Source: Anaerolineales bacterium
Lineage (GTDB): Bacteria; Chloroflexota; Anaerolineae; 4572-78; J111
Assembly: GCA_012032575.1 (NCBI GenBank)
Contig: JAAUSP010000256.1
Location: forward strand, 1-10,087
Direction: 5' to 3'
Length of the DNA stretch: 10,087 bases
In this document: positions 6,559-10,087 of the stretch, piece by piece
Layout: every line of letters starts with the position of its first letter
Position numbering within the stretch: the stretch's first letter is position 1
The notes under the pieces: model-generated
What the model saw: only the letters and a program-made list of their open reading frames with translations
The model's database searches: none
Told to the model about the DNA's origin: nothing
Position numbers and translations under genes: made by a program

Positions 6559-6587
6559 TTGACAAGAATACGAGGCTGTGTTACCAT
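6559..6587 (+). promoter_or_regulatory. Promoter of the tRNA-Lys gene
   Basis: TTGACA (6559-6564), a 17-bp spacer, then TACCAT (6582-6587), which matches four of six -10 positions. The start is expected near 6594, 28 nt before the mature tRNA. Its -35 is 28 bp from the -35 of the divergent operon promoter, so the two polymerase sites face away from each other. Confidence 0.7.
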
Positions 6588-6621
6588 TCCTGCTTGGAAA
6601 TTAAAGTATCAAAGTATTTGT

Positions 6622-6694
6622 GAGCCGTTAGCTCAGTCGGAAGAGCAATTGCCTTTTAAGCAATGGGTCGTGGGTTCGAGTCCCACACGGCTCA
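6622..6694 (+). tRNA. trnK: tRNA-Lys (anticodon UUU)
   Basis: All four arms can be drawn. Acceptor GAGCCGT (6622-6628) pairs with ACGGCTC (6687-6693), with discriminator A at 6694. D stem is GCTC/GAGC with a GG-containing loop. Anticodon stem ATTGC (6648-6652) pairs with GCAAT (6660-6664) around loop CTTTTAA, giving anticodon TTT (6655-6657), which reads AAA and AAG. T stem GTGGG/CCCAC surrounds TTCGAGT. The length is 73 nt. CCA is not encoded, so it must be added by CCA transferase. T6 follows directly (6695-6700), then the downstream gene starts at 6729, so the two may share a transcript separated by tRNA processing. Confidence 0.97.
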
Positions 6695-6728
6695 TTTTTT
6701 ATACATAGCAGCCAAGGATTGTAGGAAA

Positions 6729-7070
6729 ATGTACTCTCGTTGCGAAATTTTATTTCCCCATTCTCGTGTTAGTGGTTTAAAAAAGCTCAAGGGTGATGAT
6801 TGGCGAAAATTGACGGAACGGATTGCCGTATTGCCCGAAACTCACGAAGAGGCCCTTTCCTTTTCACACATGATGATTAAATTGTGTGATTGCCTCAATT
6901 GTGACCTGGGCAGTTATAAAGCGGCGCTCGGCTGTTCAGCCTGTTCTCAGCGCACTATCAACGCTCTGCGTGATACCGACCAGCAGTTGCTGCGCCGTTT
7001 TGAAAAATCGCGCAAAGAAGTGCTTAACTATCTCAGCGAAATTGACGCCGACGAAGAAAAAGCAGCCTGA
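6729..7070 (+). CDS. Small Cys-rich protein, putative metal-binding (function unknown)
   Basis: 113 residues from ATG 6729 (AGGA at 6723-6726, close spacing). The open frame also runs back to an ATG at 6663, but that lies inside the tRNA and is rejected. Cys55-x2-Cys58-x10-Cys69-x2-Cys72 has zinc-ribbon-like spacing; Cys53 sits just before it and Cys5 stands alone. The rest is charged and helical (about 24-50 and 74-107), with an acidic end. No signal peptide or membrane helix. I have the impression of similar proteins ('CL-C---SY-A--GC--C--Q') in other Anaerolineae genomes, but cannot name a family. It begins 34 nt after tRNA-Lys and shares its promoter as far as can be seen. The stop codon lies inside the intrinsic terminator. 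Zn or Fe-S binding is inference. Confidence 0.8.
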   Translation: MYSRCEILFPHSRVSGLKKLKGDDWRKLTERIAVLPETHEEALSFSHMMIKLCDCLNCDLGSYKAALGCSACSQRTINALRDTDQQLLRRFEKSRKEVLNYLSEIDADEEKAA

Positions 7071-7091
7071 TCCAGTCGGGCTGCTTTTCTT
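7058..7091 (+). terminator. Intrinsic terminator of the tRNA-Lys / Cys-rich protein unit
   Basis: AAAAGCAGCC (7058-7067) pairs with GGCTGCTTTT (7079-7088). The stem can extend inward through T-G, G-C and A-T pairs to a 5-nt loop (7071-7075), for 13 pairs in all. TTTTCTT ends it. The stop TGA (7068-7070) is within the stem, so the last coding residues form part of the terminator. The A-tract on the left makes it potentially active on both strands. Confidence 0.85.
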
Positions 7092-7213
7092 ACCTGTGTC
7101 ATGATCGCCCGGTCTCACCGAAGTAGAGGTTTTACCCGCTCTTTCCATTAACCAATGGCCTGCTTGAAATTTGCTCGGATTTTTCTGAGTTTACAGGTGC
7201 GCAAAGGCCAGCC

Positions 7214-8012
7214 ATGATTATCAGCCACACCCATCGTTATGTTTTTGTGCAACTACCCCATGCCGGCTCGACGGCTATCGGGACCGAGTTGGTTGAAAAT
7301 TACGAAGGCGTGACTATTTTACACAAACACGCTCACTACCTGGAATTTCTCCGTATCGCCAGTGCCGACGAAAAAAAGTATTTTGTTTTTTCCTCCATCC
7401 GCAACCCGCTCGACGAAGCGGTAAGCATTTACACCCACTTTAAAACAAATCCTTATCAAATATTTACCAACCCCAAAAAGCTAAAAAAAATGGCGGCTGG
7501 ATTGACGGCTACACCGCCGATTTCTACCAATGGTTCACCGAGATTCAGCCTGATTTTCCCACCTTTTCAGACAATACTACAGGCTGCCCTACGATAATTC
7601 AAGCTGCCTGGCCCATCACCGGTTTGATTACGTCATCCGCTTCGAGAATCTACAGGCGGGCTTGAGCGAAGCGCTCAAGCGGCTTGGTTTGGAACAAAAA
7701 CGCCCCCTGCCCCTGGTCAACCCAACCAAAAACCGGGAGGGTAGCTATTTAAGCTACTACCCGCCCACCCTCCAGGCCGAGGCCAAACGTGTTTTTGGGC
7801 CGTTTATGCGCAAATGGGGGTATCAATTTCCGTCCGAATGGGGTGATGCCTCGTTTCCCTGGTCAAGTCAGCTAGGCTTCAAGGCTTTGGGCCTGGGCCG
7901 GCAGTTTTATTTCCGTTATCTGAGCGCCAGAGCCAATACCCCGGCCCGCCTTATTAGTGAAACCGCAAAACGATGGCTCAAATCCAGCCCCACCCGTAGT
8001 GGCAGCCGCTAA
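7214..8012 (+). CDS. Sulfotransferase-like protein (two frameshifts)
   Basis: ATG 7214 has AAAGG 6 nt upstream. The frame breaks at the A8 run 7483-7490 and the T4 run 7564-7567, each lacking one base. With both restored the gene is 801 nt, 266 residues, and joins smoothly: KKNGGWIDGYTADFYQW, then PTFFRQYYRLPYDNS, then DYVIRFENLQAGLSEALKR. Uncorrected open pieces are 7214-7597 and 7662-8012. FVQLPHAGST (11-20) matches the 5'-phosphosulfate loop of PAPS sulfotransferases. SSIRNPLDEAVSIY (60-73) is the 3'-phosphate site with Arg63 and Ser71. VIRFENL is also family-like. The length suits a soluble bacterial sulfotransferase acting on a glycan, lipid or other small acceptor; the substrate is unknown. 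Position 16 is His where Lys or Arg is usual. It stands alone between a terminator and a small hairpin. Confidence 0.75.
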
Positions 8013-8015
8013 TTT

Positions 8016-8031
8016 GGATGCAGCCGCATCC
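8016..8031 (+). other. Perfect short hairpin after the sulfotransferase gene
   Basis: GGATGC and GCATCC enclose AGCC, 4 nt after the stop codon. There is no T tract, so it is a weak or factor-dependent terminator at best, or an mRNA 3'-end stabiliser. Confidence 0.35.
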
Positions 8032-8092
8032 TGTCGGAGCGTGGTAATCACCTGTAATCATCCAACCCTCGTCTTTTTAACTGCCTCATTCC

Positions 8093-8097
8093 AGGAG
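8093..8097 (+). promoter_or_regulatory. Strong ribosome binding site for a GTG start
   Basis: AGGAG with 6-nt spacing to GTG 8104 fixes the membrane protein's start on a non-ATG codon. Confidence 0.75.
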
Positions 8098-8103
8098 TAA
8101 GTT

Positions 8104-9122
8104 GTGAACCATACGAATATTCTGAAACGAGCTTTCACCATTACCTGGCGTTACCGGGCCTTGTGGATTTTTGGGTTTTTGCTGGCGTTGTGTGGGGGGG
8201 GCGGCAACGGCGGCGGCAATTTTAATTTCCCCAGCAGCGGTGGCGAGGGTGACTTTGGCGATTTTGAAGGTCTGCCTTCTTCTGTACCGGAAATTGATCC
8301 CAACCTCATCATCACTCTCATCGTTGCGTTTGTTTGTTTGATCTTGCTGATCTCTGTTGTCGGGGTGATGGTGCAGTATGTTACCCGCACGGCGCTCATC
8401 GGCATGGTCCGGCAGGTTGAGGATACGGCAGCGGCCACAGTGCGCGACGGCTGGCGCTTTGGTTGGTCAAAGCGGGCCTGGCGAATTTTCCTGTTAAATT
8501 TGCTGGTAGGCTTCCGCTGTTCATCTTAACCATCGGCTTGATTCTACTGGCCCTGTCACCGCTGCTGCTCTTATTTCTCGATGAAACAAGCGCGAGCGTA
8601 CTGGGTGTTGTGCTGACCGTTTTCTCGTGCTTATTCGTTGGGGTGTTGCTGCTTATCATTAGCGTCATCATTGCCCCCGTTCAGGAATTGGCCTGGCGGC
8701 GCATTGCCCTGGACGAGCGAGGCGTTATTGACAGCTTGCGCGAAGCCGTTGCCCTGCTCAGACGCCGTCTGAAAGATGTTGCCATTATGTGGCTGTTGAT
8801 GGTTGGGGTGGGCCTTGCCTGGGGTATTGTCGCCCTGATTGTAGTGCTGCCGGTATCGCTGATTGCAGCGGCTCTGCTCGGCGGCATTCCCGCCGGGCTG
8901 GTCTATTTGATTTCCCAATCTGGCTGGGCCGCGCTGATTGCCGGTGTCCCATTGGCTCTGCTGGCGATTATTATCCTCGGCAGCGCCGCCACCGGTTTCT
9001 TTCTTATTTTTCAATCCGCCGTCTGGACCTTGACTTACCTTGAGTTGCAAAAGACGGAAGTCAGGGACCAGCCGTCCCCGGATCAACCCGACCTCCCACC
9101 CCTGGCCCCCGACCCCTTATGA
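8104..9122 (+). CDS. Multi-pass membrane protein of unknown function (one frameshift)
   Basis: Starts at GTG 8104. One base is missing near 8508-8512; adding it turns VGFRCSS-stop into VGLPLFILT and gives 1020 nt, 339 residues. Open pieces are 8104-8529 and 8463-9122. After an N-terminal amphipathic stretch (LKRAFTITWRYR) comes a first helix (about 20-32), then a Gly-rich, disordered, acidic loop (33-60), then a helix at about 67-92. After a cytoplasmic loop, three or four long hydrophobic blocks follow, several long enough for two helices, so six to eight segments in all. The tail is Pro-rich and hydrophilic. No catalytic motif is visible. The stop overlaps the mevalonate kinase start as ATGA, so they are translationally coupled. 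A role in lipid or isoprenoid metabolism is suggested only by that coupling. Confidence 0.75.
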
Positions 9123-10059
9123 TCGCAGCGAGTGCGCCCGGCAAAATCATCCTCTTTGGCGAGCATGCCGTTGTTTACGGGCGCCGGCCATTGCCATGCC
9201 CCTGACCGAGGTGCAAGCTCAGGCCACCCTTGTTCCGGCTGAAGCGGGGACGGGCTTTCGTATCCTTGCGCCTGATTTGGGACGCGATTATGACCTGGCC
9301 CAGGCCGCCACCGCTGACCCTCTGGCCGCGATTATTCAGGCCACTCTGCGCCACCTTGGCCAGGAAAACGCGCCCGACGCAATCCTGCATGTCAGCTCAA
9401 CCATTCCGTTGGGGCGGGGGTTGGGTAGCGGTGCCGCTATTTCAACAGCCATTGTTCGCGTGGTGGGCCAATTTTTCAACCAACCCCTGCCCCCGGCCGA
9501 GGTCTCGGCCCTGGTTTATGAGGTAGAAAAGCTTTATCACGGCACCCCTTCGGGCATTGATAACACCGTGGTGGCCTTTGAGCAGCCGGTCTACTTTGTC
9601 AAAGGCCGGCCCCTTCAGCGCATGCGAGTCAGCCAGCCCTTGACCCTGGTGGTGGGGGATACCGGCGTTGTTGCGCCGACCCACACGGTGGTAGGTGATT
9701 TGCGCCGCCGCTGGCAGGCCGAGCCGGAACGGTACGAGGGCTATTTTGATGAGGTGGGGGCGATTGTTAACCAGGCCCGGATGGCTATCGAGCAGGGCGG
9801 CCTGGGTCAGATGGCTATCGGTGAGTTGATGAATGAAAATCAGGAATTGCTGGAAACACTGGGGGTTTCTTCGCCAGGGTTGAACCGTCTGGTTGAAGCG
9901 GCCCGCGAAGCCGGGGCTGTGGGCGCAAAATTATCGGGGGCAGGCTGGGGCGGCAATATGATTGCGCTGGCCTGGCCGGATCAAGTGGCTGCCATCGCGC
10001 AGGCGTTGACAGAAGCCGGGGCGGTGCAGATAATTGTTACCCAGGTAGCGAATCATTAA
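9119..10059 (+). CDS. mvk: Mevalonate kinase (one frameshift)
   Basis: Phosphorylates mevalonate to 5-phosphomevalonate with ATP in the cytoplasm, feeding isoprenoid synthesis. ATG 9119 overlaps the upstream stop (ATGA). One C is missing near 9182-9187; restoring it joins FGEHAVVYG to RPAIAMPLTEVQ and gives 313 residues, the usual size. GHMP motifs are in order: motif 1 APGKIILFGEHAVVYG (6-21), the ATP loop IPLGRGLGSGAAIS (96-109), HGTPSGIDN (141-149) with catalytic Asp148, and motif 3 KLSGAGWGGN (271-280). The FGEHAVVYG start separates it from galactokinase and homoserine kinase. The second Ser of the usual GLGSSA is Gly105. Without the repair, the open frame runs from 9040 with a false N-terminus. 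A GTG at 10061 opens a frame to the window edge and may start the next pathway gene, but nine codons are too few to judge. Confidence 0.93.
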
Positions 10060-10087
10060 AGTGACAACTCACCCGCCGCCGCGGAGC

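Noticed and set aside
6695..6700. T6 after the tRNA as an intrinsic terminator
   Set aside because: The only stems before it are tRNA arms, and a gene with no separate promoter starts 34 nt later. The strong terminator is at 7058-7091.
6663..6728. Upstream extension of the Cys-rich protein start
   Set aside because: ATG 6663 lies inside the tRNA-Lys gene; ATG 6729 with AGGA upstream is the sensible start.
7092..7213. Promoter before the sulfotransferase
   Set aside because: TTGAAA at 7164-7169 has no acceptable -10 at 16-18 bp; not reported as a feature.
9040..9118. Upstream start of the mevalonate kinase frame
   Set aside because: The true N-terminus (APGKIILFGEHAVVYG) is in another frame from ATG 9119. 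The 9040 start arises only because one base is missing near 9182-9187.

Overview
The window reads as ordinary bacterial chromosome, most likely from a Chloroflexota (Anaerolineae-like) bacterium and probably a metagenome contig. That placement is inference. It rests on a mevalonate-pathway kinase, a very long NACHT/TPR/cyclic-nucleotide signalling protein, sigma70-type promoters with TTGACA/TATAAT boxes, and a small Cys-rich protein beside a tRNA gene. No transposase, integrase, CRISPR array or rRNA gene is visible.

Left part (1-1082, + strand): the C-terminal end of a heavy-metal P1B-type ATPase. It is followed by a compact toxin-antitoxin pair, a Phd/YefM-like antitoxin and an overlapping MazF/PemK-like endoribonuclease, with its own clear promoter and an imperfect inverted repeat covering the -10 box and leader.

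Middle (1085-6430, - strand): a probable two-gene operon read from one of the best promoters one could expect (TTGACA, 17 bp, extended TGTTATAAT, at 6530-6502). The first gene is a 443-residue AAA/STAND-like P-loop ATPase. The second, once two homopolymer frameshifts are allowed for, encodes one chain of about 1305 residues: degenerate P-loop-like domain, cyclic-nucleotide-binding domain, NACHT NTPase, four TPRs, second cyclic-nucleotide-binding domain, class III nucleotidyl cyclase. It is an NLR-shaped protein that would both make and sense a cyclic nucleotide, and it is the most interesting object here. Its 3' end lies 2 bp from the convergent toxin gene.

Right part (6559-10087, + strand): a tRNA-Lys(UUU) with its own promoter, divergent from the signalling operon. 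A 113-residue Cys-rich protein starts 34 nt after it and ends in an intrinsic terminator that contains its stop codon. Then come a sulfotransferase-like gene (two frameshifts), a multi-pass membrane protein (one frameshift) and mevalonate kinase (one frameshift), the last two joined by an ATGA start/stop overlap. Mevalonate kinase supplies phosphomevalonate for isoprenoid synthesis, and another gene may begin just past it.

Six single-base frame breaks fall in four otherwise family-typical genes, mostly at homopolymers, and each is repaired by one base. Sequencing or assembly error is more likely than real decay, so coordinates and products of those genes are given as reconstructed.
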